From Cymodocea nodosa (lineage: Eukaryota > Streptophyta > Magnoliopsida > Alismatales > Cymodoceaceae), in the NCBI GenBank assembly GCA_036874045.1, contig CM072335.1, forward strand, positions 25,303,501-25,367,500: a stretch of DNA of 64,000 nt. Reading direction: 5' to 3'. The notes beneath the pieces were generated by a model, which was given only the letters and a program-made list of their open reading frames with translations, did not search any database and was not told where the DNA came from. Position 1 is the first letter of the stretch; every line of letters starts with the position of its first letter. Shown piece by piece: positions 1 through 11,700 of the stretch. A program made the translations under genes and the position numbers.

Positions 1-129
1 TTTCATATTTTGAGCTTTTTGATTGATAATTTCATTACTTTGATATTTGTTTGCTTCTTTAAAACTTTAATTGTATTTTTATATATTTAATTTTCTTTTC
101 AATTTAATTATTTATTCTTAGGTGATAGT

Positions 130-800
130 TACAAGAATAACAATTCGTGCTATAATCCCACTTTGTGAACATGAATCTTCTTTTCTACATATTTCTATCT
201 TTTGTTAAATTTTCGATTAAATTATATAAATTTAAATCTTTTGTCACTATTCATAACTAAGTAGTTTTAAGTCTTCCTCCACTTTTTTTAATTTCTTCAC
301 TAATTAATTTTCTTCTCCTTACTAATACAATTTTTAACCTCTTAAGGATCTAACCTAATAACTTGAATTGACTTTTTCTGATTTTATCTTCAAGATGTGA
401 CTAAACCACCTTAGTGGATTTTTTAATATTATCTTTAATAGATGCAACTCTTATTTTATTTTTAATAAAATTGTTTTTAGTTTTTCCCTTATATTATTAC
501 CACTAATTTATTAGAGCATATGATTCTTAGCAAGACTAGTTTTTTGCATATGGTCATATTTTACAACCCAACATTCAAAGCTATAATGTATAGCTGGGTG
601 AATAGTAGTAGTTTTATTAGAAATTTCCATTTAATTGTAAGGGTATCTTCTTTTAGCATAATACTCTAGAAGCATTTTTTTTTCATTTACATCTATCTTA
701 CTTTAATCTTGTGAATAACATCCTATATAATTTCATTATTACTACTTGTTATAGATCCTAATTATTTAAAAGTTTTGCTTTTATGATTTATAGAATGTCA
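130..800 (-). mobile_element. RTE-type LINE relic, C-terminal end of the reverse transcriptase
   Basis: Read on the minus strand, 530-600 translates to a degenerate form of the motif downstream of the catalytic core in plant RTE-like LINEs. HPAIHYSFECWVVKYDHMQK stands where the family has RPAxxYGxECWxVKxxHxxK. Two stop codons follow. The lower-coordinate part carries the AT-rich 3' end, shared with copies at 25640-26460 and 54419-54575. It is a dead fragment, antisense to MDN1. Confidence 0.72.
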
Positions 801-973
801 ACTAGATACAAATATAGTGATTGCATGTATGACTGCTTTTAAATTATGTACGAATAAGTGAAAAAACTTTTAATAACAAATAATTTCATTAACAATGGGA
901 TTATATCAAAATTAATTCTATGTTAAATGTCTTGGAAGAGATTGGATTATTTTGTCAAAATGTAATATTTTGT

Positions 974-1800
974 GAAAATTATAAATTTTTTTCTTTCTAT
1001 ATTGTAGTTAATATATTTTAAAAAATATCATTTAATTAATCAAAAAATAGGAAGGTTATTCAAAGCAAACATAATTAAAAAAAAAGGAAATGTTTTATTT
1101 TTTAAGTACTGCCTTTTTTTTGTAATAAATTTTTCATTTTTTTCTTCTCTCTTCCCTTATCTTTTTTTAATTCTTTTTTTCCATCCCTTGTCTATAATCT
1201 CCATAATTAATTTTTTTTTCAATTATAATATTTTATAGTAAATTATTAATTTTTATTTCTATAATGTAGTTAATATCTTTTAAAAAATCTTACATGAATT
1301 ACTTAAAATAGATAATAAAGTTTGTGAGCATATAAGTGATAGGTACAAGAGGAATATTATTTATAAGCAAATATGGTTTTTAAAAAAATAAAAATTATCA
1401 AGATTTTTAGTGATTTTTTTAATACTTTCACCATTTTTATGTGATAACTTTTTTTCATTTTTTCTTCTCTCTTCTGTTTTCTTTTTTTCCTTCCCTTCTC
1501 TATGATTGCAATAATTAAAAATTTAATCGATTATTAGATTTTAGTGTAAATTATAGATTTTTATCATTATAATGCAATTAATATTTTTTGTAAAAAATCT
1601 TACATTAATTAATTAGAAATAGAAAATAAAGTTTGTCAGAGCATGAGAGATAGGTAGAAGAGGAATGCTAATCTCAAGTAAACATAATTTTTAAAAAAAT
1701 AAATTTTTTGTGTGATTTTTAATACTTTCACTATTTTTTAAATATAATTTTTTCACTTTTTCCTTCTCTTTTTTCTTCTTCTTTCTCTTCTCCCTTTTTT
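974..1800. repeat. Three tandem AT-rich monomers of about 265-300 bases
   Basis: Three successive units start near 974, 1240 and 1543. Each begins with a form of TAAATTATAAATTTTTAT, followed by a block like ATGTAGTTAATATCTTTTAA, then ACATGAATTA, a purine stretch, and a C/T-rich run of the CTTCTCTCTTC type. The third runs into a longer pyrimidine tract up to about 1870. Two more units of the same family lie at 16045-16585 inside another MDN1 intron. The mobile-element class is unknown. Confidence 0.7.
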
Positions 1801-3023
1801 TGCACATGTTTCTTTAATTCTTTTTTCTCTTTTTTATTTTTAAATATCTTTTTCTTTCTTTTTTTCTCTCATGTGTGTCACCTCCTCTCTTCTTTTTCCT
1901 CTTTTCAAACCTTTGTTGTTCTTCTCCTCAACCTACAAAACTCTAATGGGATTCAGTGGTCGACAGCAACAAGTAGATGCTTTGGTTGGTGACAAAGTAT
2001 TTTGTAGAGGTTTCGATAGAGAACCTTATTGGGATACTGGGGATGATGCATGCCTAAGAACCCCATCGTTGGATTGACTGATCCTTTTGACTGATTGATC
2101 AATCCGTTCTCTGGTATGTTAAAAAAATTGCTAAACTATAACAATCCATTGATCTATTTTTTGAACCATCAATTGTTGACGCAGGATTGTTTGAACCTTG
2201 ATATTTTCGAAAATACCACCTGTTTCAGGATTGAGCAAATTGAAAACTGATCCGAATTGCTTTTATTTTGCTGATCCAGATTGATTTTTTAATCCTTGGA
2301 CTCGTCTTTTGTGGATTATGCCAATCAAGTTGGATCTCAATTATTTTTAAACAACAAATTTTCCCAGCTTCCTTTTGTGTTCACAAACAGTGGTTGCTTT
2401 CCACATGTCCAGTTTTGCTGTGGTCTCTGTTTGGATGCTATTTGAAATAATTATGTCCCTTTGAAAATTCCATCCAATTTCATGGTATAGATGGTTTGAA
2501 GCAACCATTTTCTTCCATGTTGTTGCTTGGAGTGTTGGTGATTTTGAAAGTGGTCTTCTTCTCCCTTGGTTTTGGTCGAGTTCAGTGTGCTTGGATTGTT
2601 TTTTTATTGATAATGGAGCAAGGAATTTGCCTTTGATTTCATTTCATGTCATTCTTTGGAAGTTGAAAAACTTATATATGTCAGTGTTTTGGTATGTTGA
2701 AATATTGTTAGTAGAAATATCATTACAGAAGAAGATAATCATATTCTGTTAAGGAATCCTGGAAACATCAATTTTGTTGTTATTTTGATAATTCAAAATA
2801 TTAACACATCAGTGAATGTTAGCCAACTTGCATCGATGTTTGACTGCATTCAATGAGGTTTGTTTTGTCCAGTTTATGTAGTGATTTTGTTTCTAGTCCT
2901 ATCCTCCTTGGTAGGATATTTTTTATTCCTTTTATTGGGCTTTATTGCAAGAAGAGCGGGTATCTGTGCATCTTTGCTTTTTGATTTCACCATATTCCAT
3001 TTTTGTTTCAATTTTTTTTTTCT

Positions 3024-3275
3024 TTGATTTTCATTTGGATCTAGTTGTATTGATTATGTTACATGTTGTTTTTTTGTTTGGTAGTAATATGATACATTGT
3101 CTTTCTGCTTTCATTTCACAATGACTCAATTTATCTGGATATCTGTTTGTTTCACTTTTTGTTTTCATTGGTTTTCATGTGGATTTAGTTGTATTGATTA
3201 TGTTACATGTTTTCTTGGTTGGTAGTAATATGATATATTGGTGTTTCCACTTTCATTTCATAATGACCCAATTTA
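3024..3275. repeat. Tandem duplication of about 110 bases, period 144
   Basis: Copies at 3024-3133 and 3168-3275 share the blocks AGTTGTATTGATTATGTTAC, GGTAGTAATATGATA and CTTTCATTTCA, with small differences. It lies just before the first midasin exon in the window and looks like a local duplication in the intron. It is non-coding. Confidence 0.75.
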
Positions 3276-3334
3276 GTATGCATCCATAATGTTCTGATAC
3301 AGTTTTCATTGTCGTTCTTTCTGCTATTTAATAG

Positions 3335-6300
3335 GATGCTTGGATGCAACATATGCTGGATTTGAGTTCATGGCCCCTACAACATGCAGGAACACATTGC
3401 GGTTGCTGCGAGCAATGCAGCTGTCAAAACCTGGTAATTGTTTGGATTGAGAATTTGAGTTTTATTTTTTCTTGTACATATATTTATTTTACTCTGGTTC
3501 TTTCAGTTTTATTAGAAGGTAGTCCTGGCGTTGGAAAAACCAGTTTGGTGCTTGCACTTGCAAGATACTCAGGGCATCCTGTTGTCCGTATTAATCTTTC
3601 TGAGCAGGTTAATTTTTTTCTTTTGTGATGTTGTGAACCTTTTTCAGTGTATTTGTTCTGCTGAGAAGGATGGTCTTTTGCTATTTTTTTCAGACTGACA
3701 TGATGGATCTTTTGGGCTCGGATCTCCCTGTAGACAATGAGAATCAAATTGAATTTGCTTGGTCAAGTGGTGTCCTCCTCCAGGTTAATTTAATTCAATA
3801 TATGCTTTATATATGGCCTACAGTTTCTGTAAGATTAATGACTAATATTCTTACACAGGCAATTGTGGAAGGAAGTTGGGTTCTGTTGGATGAACTAAAT
3901 CTTGCTCCCCAGTCTGTCTTAGAGGTACTGATGCTTTATGACTTTATCTGTCTCTTTCAGCTTTATGCTTTTTTGTGCATTCATTTATAAAGTTGTAATT
4001 TCAATTGTAGGGTTTGAATGCAATTCTGGATCATCGGGGAACAGTCTATATTCCTGAACTTGGAAGATCCTACACTTGCAAATCTTCTTTCAGAATTTTT
4101 GCTTGTCAGAATCCTTCTAGTCAGGGTGGCGGTAGGAAAGGACTCCCAAAGTCATTCCTAAACCGTTTTACAAAGGTGCTTATTCCAAAATGGTGCTTTC
4201 TATGTTGTTAATCCTTAAAATATTTTTTATTACATTCATTTATTATGATTTCTTTGATGTAATAGTTTGGAAGTTTCCTGTTGTTTTACTTCAGGTCTAT
4301 GTTGATGAATTGGGCACAGATGATTATTTGTTTATATGTCAGTCCCTCTATTCTTCAATACCACCAGAAATGCTGGGTAAGTTGATTGTCTTCAACAATC
4401 GCATTTATGAGGATGTTGTGTTGTATCAGAAGTATGGCCAGGTTGGGTCACCTTGGGAGTTTAACTTACGTGACATCATAAGGTCATGTCAAATTATGAA
4501 AGGTACTGCATTTTGTGTTGGTTATGGCTTGTTGTTTATTTATTTATTTTCCGGTTTGTTTAGTTTTGAATAAAAATTCAATTCTTAAATTTTATTTAAT
4601 AGATTGTCAAGGTGCTCCAGAAATAGTAAGATATGAGAGCTTCTTGAATGTTGTTTATGGTCAGAGAATGCGCACAGCTGATGATCGCAGGGAAGTTTTG
4701 AATTGTTTTGGGGATGTTTTTGGCATAAAACCATTTGCAGATGTTTCACCAAGGATAAACATTAACCCAAAGTGTTTGGCAATTGGGACTTCATGTATTG
4801 CACGAAATTATTATCAGCCTGCAAAATTTATGAAAAGTGATTTTGTAATATCAAAAAGTGTTGCACAAAATTTGGAAGCTATCCTTCATTGCATTAAGCA
4901 TCAGTGGTTATGTATCTTGGTTGGTGCATCTTCATCTGGGAAAACATCTATGATTCGATTTCTAGCTCAAATCAGTGGAAATTCTCTAAACGAATTAAAC
5001 CTTTCTTCTGGCACTGATGTGTCTGAGTTACTTGGATGCTTTGAGCAATACAATGCATTTAACTGTTGCAAGATGATCATTGCAGATATTGAGCGTTATG
5101 TTTATGAATATTGTAGTCTACGTTTGAGAACAAAATGGGAAGGTCTGATTAATGATAGAATGCTTTTGATTAATGGTTGGTTGACTTTCTTAGGGTCTTT
5201 TGGCAAGAGTTCTAGTGCAAGGAATTTTGCAGCACAGCTTGACCAATTGGTTGAGATAATTGGGCAGCTGAAACTTGACCTGGAGAGGTACAAATTACCT
5301 GTTTCTTGGTCCATGGATGATCTGAACAAGTCATTGAGGACCATAACCAAAGTGTTGAAGAATAACAAATTGCAGAAATCAGCAAAGTTTGAATGGGTGT
5401 CTGGCAGATTACTAAAAGCCATTGAATGTGGTGAATGGGTTGTTCTAGACAATGCTAATCTCTGTAGTCCCACGGTAACCAAAATCTTCATGTTTCAGGG
5501 TTTTGTCAATTAATGATCTCATTATGTGTTTTGTTGAAATAATGTTATCATTTTTCTTCATGTTATAATGCAGGTTCTTGATAGGATCAACTCCCTGGTG
5601 GAGCCTGATGGATTAATAATTGTGAATGAGTCTGGACTTATTGATGGGAAGCCACTTGTACTTCGTCCTCACTCAAATTTCAGAATATTTCTCACATTAG
5701 ACCCTAGGTATGGTGAGGTTTCTAGAGCAATGAGGAATAGAGGTGTTGAGATTTTTGTTATGGAACCATGTTTGTTACTTGAGAAGCATAATGCCAACAC
5801 TAAAGTTAGTATAAAAAATGATCTCAAGAGGTTGTTAGTTATGTCTGGCATTCCACAAGGTAGTCTAATAGATATAATGGCTGAAGCACATATGTATGCA
5901 AGAGAGAGTGGTATACATCATGGGGTGGACATCACTCTCATGGAACTTACTCGCTGGGTTCAGTTATTCCAGGAGCTTTTGCTTGCTGGGAATCAGCCAA
6001 AATGGAGCCTGCGACTCAGTTGGGAACATACATATCTATCATCCCTGGGTGAAGCTGCTAGAAATGATGTCATTGAACATGTTAAAAACTTGTATCTGTC
6101 AGGTGCAAATTGGTATGATTTTGAATCTCTGCAGAGTGGTTCTTTGTTTCTACCAGGTGGATGGCCTGTTCCATTGAATATCAGACGCCTCACATGGTTT
6201 TCACATGAAACATCAATTAAACAAAATTTTATGTACCTGGAATTCTTATGTGCACAGTTGGCTTCTTATGAGTTGAATAAAAAGTGCAATGGACTACCCT

Positions 6301-8739
6301 CAATACGTGATATCGGGAAATTCAAACCATTGGTTGTTCCAGTTCAGTTATTATATCGTTTTTTGTTCCCAAATGTTTCGGACTTGTCGCTATCCATGTT
6401 GAATAATACTGAAAAGTTTGCACCAGAAGTGGCCTATAAGATGCTTCAGTTTGCTGCTAACTGTGCCTTTGAGCAAGCTACACCTAGTGATTTTGATCTT
6501 TACATCCTTTGCATTGAATGGTGTAATTCTGAGATGCAACCTTACTGTAGTTTCTTAAATTCCTATGTTTCCATTGTTAAGAAAGAGAGAGATCATCCTA
6601 TTTGGAAGTGCATCTATGATTGCTGGTTCAAGATAACTCATTACTTTGGTCTGGATGATAATGACCATCAACTTCCGTTGCTTTCATATGAGCTAGTGGA
6701 GTTGGCTTGTTCAAGTAGAGATGTGGAGATCTATGGAAAGCTTATGCATGAGGCTATTAATTGTGTGAGCTTGCTGCGCCTTAGTTTTCAACAGTGGAAT
6801 AGGGAAAAGCAATGCATATCTGAGGAGAAGAAACTTCATCCATCATTAATACGTCTGTTTAAATGTTTGAGAGATTTGGAAGAGGATGCACTCGGTATGA
6901 TGATGGAATCTTCTTTTCTTGATCAGCTGGTAAGTATATATCCTACCCTTCTCGATCATCACACAGCTTTCTGGAAGAGTATTTCCAATTTCCAGTACGA
7001 GCATTCAGTAGTAGCTTGGAACTTACTAAAGAAGGAAGCTTTGAAGCTCCAAAACATATTGCCAGAAAGAGTTAATAGTTTGCTGGTAGGTCACCCATGA
7101 TTTTGACCTTCAATTCATTTACTATTATGAAGAAGATTCTTATTTTTTCTTCTTGTAGGCTGAAAGTTTAAATTTGAACAAATTTTCAAAGATTAATTTT
7201 GACACCTCAAAGCCCATGCTATGGTTGTATGGTGGGCATCCGCTGTTGCCAAAGACTGCAGAGGTGTATGGGAAAGTACTTCAGCTTTTCAGCTTCTGTG
7301 AAACTATTTTTCCTGGTACAATGAAACTGTGGAAGCAGGCCTGTGGTATGTCTCATTAGACTGTATTATTTTTTATTAATTAAAAGTTTAATTTCTTATT
7401 TTTATAATTTATATTTGCAGATAATAATGTGGTCATTGACGTTGCTCTAACAACAGATGTAGAATTGAGGCATCTTGTGATGAAAGGTGATTCATCTTCA
7501 ATAATAAGATTCTGATTTTAAATGCTCAATTTTTTTGAATTGAATGTAACAGTAAGAGGAGAGGAGTGGAGAAATTGTGTAACTATGAACATAAACTATT
7601 TGAATAAACCAAATAGTAGAGAAGGATAGGAACATAATCTACCAATGTTATTGAGGTGGTCACGTAGACACCTTGGTGCTTCTAGGGATTTAAGCATTGG
7701 TATGCCTGGATCTATATGGTGTTTAGGTACTTGGGTTGCCTGGGCGTTGGTTACACGTGTCTAGGTGTCCATGCAGGTTTTTTGTAGATTCCAACAAGGA
7801 TGCATATAACTATGGCTTATTTATCATACAAGGGTTTTAAAGATCAAACACTAGAGTTTGCTGTGGTCTTCCTTCTTCCCTCCCTGCCCATCTTCATTGA
7901 TGGCTTCCCAGTTCAACAGCCTACCATCGCTTCTGATGGGTCTCCAGCATCATCTGGTGACCAGTAGCACCTCTGGTGAACCTTTGACAACCTGCAGCTA
8001 CTTCAGTAAAACTCCAACTACACTCTAGCACCCATCAACAGTCATCGTATGTGACTTATTGCACTTGGGCACCTTAATAACCCAGGGATCTGCTTTAAGA
8101 AAGAATATTTCTAATCAAAAGTTCTATATGTAGTTTTTTTGTATTTCATTCAACTTCCATGTCAATAATATATCAATTTCATGGTATTTTAGGCCAAGAT
8201 GTTATTAATCAATATGAGCTTAAATGCATGTTTGGACCAGTCTAAAATGCCGTTTCCTTACCATTTATGTTCATTTGCATTGTTCTTCTACAACATGTTG
8301 TAGGTGTTTGCATGTCGTCATTCATTTCTATTGGTGGTTATCCATACAATGTAGATACCATACAGGTGGAGGAGCTTTATCAGGTGAGTGAAAATAAAGA
8401 ACTTTATGAGGCAGTGTCTCTGCCATGTTAGTTTTTTCTGCATTTTGAAATGCCTTTATCATGTTGTGTCTTTTAAATTTTCAGAGCCTTTTAAGAAGAT
8501 ATGAGCATGAAAGGAGTAACCTCATTGTCCTGTGCAAACCAAAAAATGAAAGTGTTCTTTCTTGCAATAACTCTGGCTGTGGTTGTGTATTATCTCCAGT
8601 GAGTTTGTGTGAGAGATCAGGTCTTTGTTGTTGGTTGGCTACCTGTTTTTTTTCAGACTGGAATAGTTTTACCCTGGATATAGAGATATTGCAACAGCTA
8701 TCTCAAAGCACTGTACTTTCGTCCCATGAAATTTATGAG
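3335..8739 (+). other. MDN1: MDN1 exons for AAA modules 5 and 6
   Basis: Exons: 3335-3433, 3507-3607, 3694-3783, 3859-3924, 4011-4175, 4295-4502, 4603-5474, 5574-7085, 7159-7345, 7421-7486, 8304-8383, 8485-8739. The first begins in mid-codon after an acceptor at 3333-3334. AAA5 has Walker A in the second exon, Walker B LLDELNLAP in the fourth, and a sensor/arginine-finger region ending SFLNRF in the fifth. AAA6 has Walker A in the 872-base exon. Its Walker B equivalent reads VVLDNANL, without the usual acidic pair. Arabidopsis midasin is also degenerate at this point, so AAA6 probably binds ATP poorly or does not hydrolyse it. The 1,512-base exon continues from the end of AAA6 into the linker. 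Confidence 0.93.
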
Positions 8740-11700
8740 GTATGCTTTTTGTAAAAATAATCAAAGCCTCATATTCAGCTGTTTCACTTGGTGCTCTTAT
8801 TTTTTGGTTTCACTTTTGCACTGCATTTGGGGGAATCCCTATTTTTTTTGTGGAATGAAAGATTTTGATTATTTTAAAATATTATGATAGTTTTATTTGC
8901 CTGCGTGACAATGATTTTATTGTTTTTTCTTGATTTTAGGGGGAAAATTTATTCTCTAATTGATAACAAGATTTTGTAGATATGGTCTTCTAATTTCTTG
9001 GTACATATGTAGCTATGGATGCTTATCAACTCAAGCATACCTTTAACACTTTCCCCCAAACTAGAGCATGCATATCTATCATGTAAATAGATTTTGTAAT
9101 TATTCACACATAATGTTCCTTGATCCTTTGATAAATTCGCTCAAGCTAGAGCATGTATGTATCTAACAACTTCTTACATTAAGGATTCAAGCATAATTTT
9201 GCTTAACTTTTTAATAAAGTTTTTTTTTTTTTTTTGAAGCAAGTAGCATCACCATCTCTTTCACATTATGACAAACTTTAGTATGCTTGGTATTCTAATT
9301 AAATATAGGACTCTTTGCAGTGAACTACTTTGAATAGTTGCTTGATTATCAAAATACATTAGTATTGTCATCCTATTTAGAGCCCTAACTCAATCAAATG
9401 GGGATTTCAACCAAATCATTTTAATCCTTCCATTAGTTTTGGACTAAGAGACCATATTTTGTTTCTTTATAAGTACATTACCTTTGACATAAAAAAGCAA
9501 CATAGAAAACTAGATCTCATCTTATGTTTATCCTTTGCAAGACAAGAGTGAAGAAGCTGTAATGGTGGGATATGCTTCCTTATTGGTAAACATTGCCTTC
9601 ATGTTCCTTTAACCTGTGGTAGCATTTGTATGCTTTGTTCCTATCAACAACTTTTGATTCATGCATAAATTGTCGAAGGATGCCAACCATGCACATTGTC
9701 TCATTGATTTCTAGATCTGTTTGCTAATCTATTTTCGATGGTTGTCAACATCTTCTAAGTTCCTCGTGTGTTATACTTAGGTTTGGATTAACTTGTGTAG
9801 ATTCAAGTTTGCACCTTGCCTTTGCCATACTCAAGAGGATGCTTCTCTTGAGATATACCATTCTACATTTGTTGTAAGCAACTTTAATACCTAAAATAAG
9901 TTGTAACAAAATGACCTTGTGTTTATAATACCTTTTTTTTGAATGTCAAGGAAATTACATAAATTTAATATAAACAAGAGACCTACACAATTTGTAGGCA
10001 AGCAAAAAGACATAACAAGACCTATTTGGTTTGGAAGAGAAAACATACCAGACTCCAAAAAATGATAGAAGCCAAGGACTACCTAGATAAAAATGGCATA
10101 AACAAGTACAAATAAACATAGCTATGGAGTGACCAAAAGGGAGACAAAAAGGATCATCATTTCTATAACTAACCAAGGTTTTTAACCTTGTCTGAATGTC
10201 AGCACAGGAAAATACCTTTGAACAGAAATGTTTTGTTTCATGGCTAACATTTTGAAACACATCTTTATTCTTCTTGGAGGTATCAAGCCCCTCCTTATCG
10301 GTTCATCTTTCCCAGAAACTGGGCATGTCCCAAGGTCCTAGAGTTTCCAAACCCATCCATAAGCACTATTGACTGCTTATAGAGTGGCAAGTGAGTTTGA
10401 GATTCCACTGATCCTTCTCCTGGGACTTAGGTACAATAAAACCTGTACATGCTAGCATGGGAAATGTCACTTCTTTTGAGAAAGCACTGTCAGGATAGCC
10501 TTGTGCCGATCCTGTGAAATAATTCTTGCTTAGTTGGGATCTGGTGCCTCCACATGTCACAGCCCTCAAAATCTATTTCCCACATAAGTTAACCTAATGC
10601 AAATATTTGACTGTGAATTTGCCATTACTGTTCCACTGCCACATCTGTGAAGGATTCTCTGTTGATATCCGAGGTGAACTATGTGAATGTAGAAGAGAAA
10701 GCACACTAAAAAGGTTAGTGGACTTTGAATCAGACATTCCACACTATCCCTTCCTTGGATTGCTAATGACACTTTGGGACATTGGTACTTGTGGAAGACG
10801 TGACAAAGAACATTGTTAGAAATAGATAAACTAAAGGGTCCCATCAACCCAACTGTGTTACCAGAAACTTATCCCTAACCCTTTCCCAATGATCAACTTA
10901 CAGTCTCATTGATCCATGTCGTCTGCCTCAATGACCCCCTTCCACACTGGTCATAATTGAAGCCCACATACCCCTCTCCACTTCCCTCTCCCAGCCCCAA
11001 ATGGTTTCCTACTAATGACCTTCCACAATCTTCTATCATCCCTTTTCTCTTAAAATTGTCACAACATTTATCCAACAAAGCCAAATTCATAGATTGGAGA
11101 CTTCATATGCCTAGGCCACCTCCTCACTTGAGTCTAAGTTATCTTCTTCCATGCCACTAGTTGGAAACCTGAGGACCTCTCTTTTTGATCTCCTTGCCTA
11201 GGAGTAATCTCTAAATCTACTAGACATTGTTGGCAACAGACATTGGGATCTTGAACTTTGAGAGATAATGCAAAGACACATTGGCAAGGGCTGATGAAAT
11301 GAAAGTGACCTTTTCCCTGTTTGAGAGGAAACTACCAACCCATCCTGATGTACCCATAAGTGAGCCCAAGTGGACTCAGGCCCTAGGGAAAAGGACAGGG
11401 ACCATTTGAACACCATTTTCTTTCCTTGAATTTTCCTTGAATCTTTAACCAAAGCATGAATGAAGTCCTTGTTCAGAAACGACATCAAAATATTTCTCAA
11501 ATCCATTGCTAAAGGGAGGAACTCTTCTTGGAATTGTAGAGCTTTCTTCATAGAATCATGGATGACATGCAATTCTGGCCTTTTGCTTAAAAAATGTCCA
11601 ACAAGTGTCTACTGGAATGGAGCTGCCAACGTGTCAACCTCCTCTTTGCTAAATACAATCCATAGCTTTCCATTGACCACCACCGATGGTTAATGAATAG

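Larger units (their letters stand above)
1..3334. other. Non-coding, probably an upstream MDN1 intron
   Basis: No midasin coding block could be found here, although the exon at 3335 starts in mid-codon and must be joined to one further left. The stretch holds a LINE relic (about 130-800), an array of long AT-rich monomers (974-1800), a pyrimidine-rich run (1740-1870) and a 144-base-period duplication (3024-3275). The rest, 1871-3023, shows no recognisable gene or repeat. Confidence 0.6.

Noticed and set aside
1871-2077. 68-codon open frame as an upstream midasin exon
   Set aside because: The translation has no similarity to midasin between AAA4 and AAA5, and no suitable splice borders frame it.
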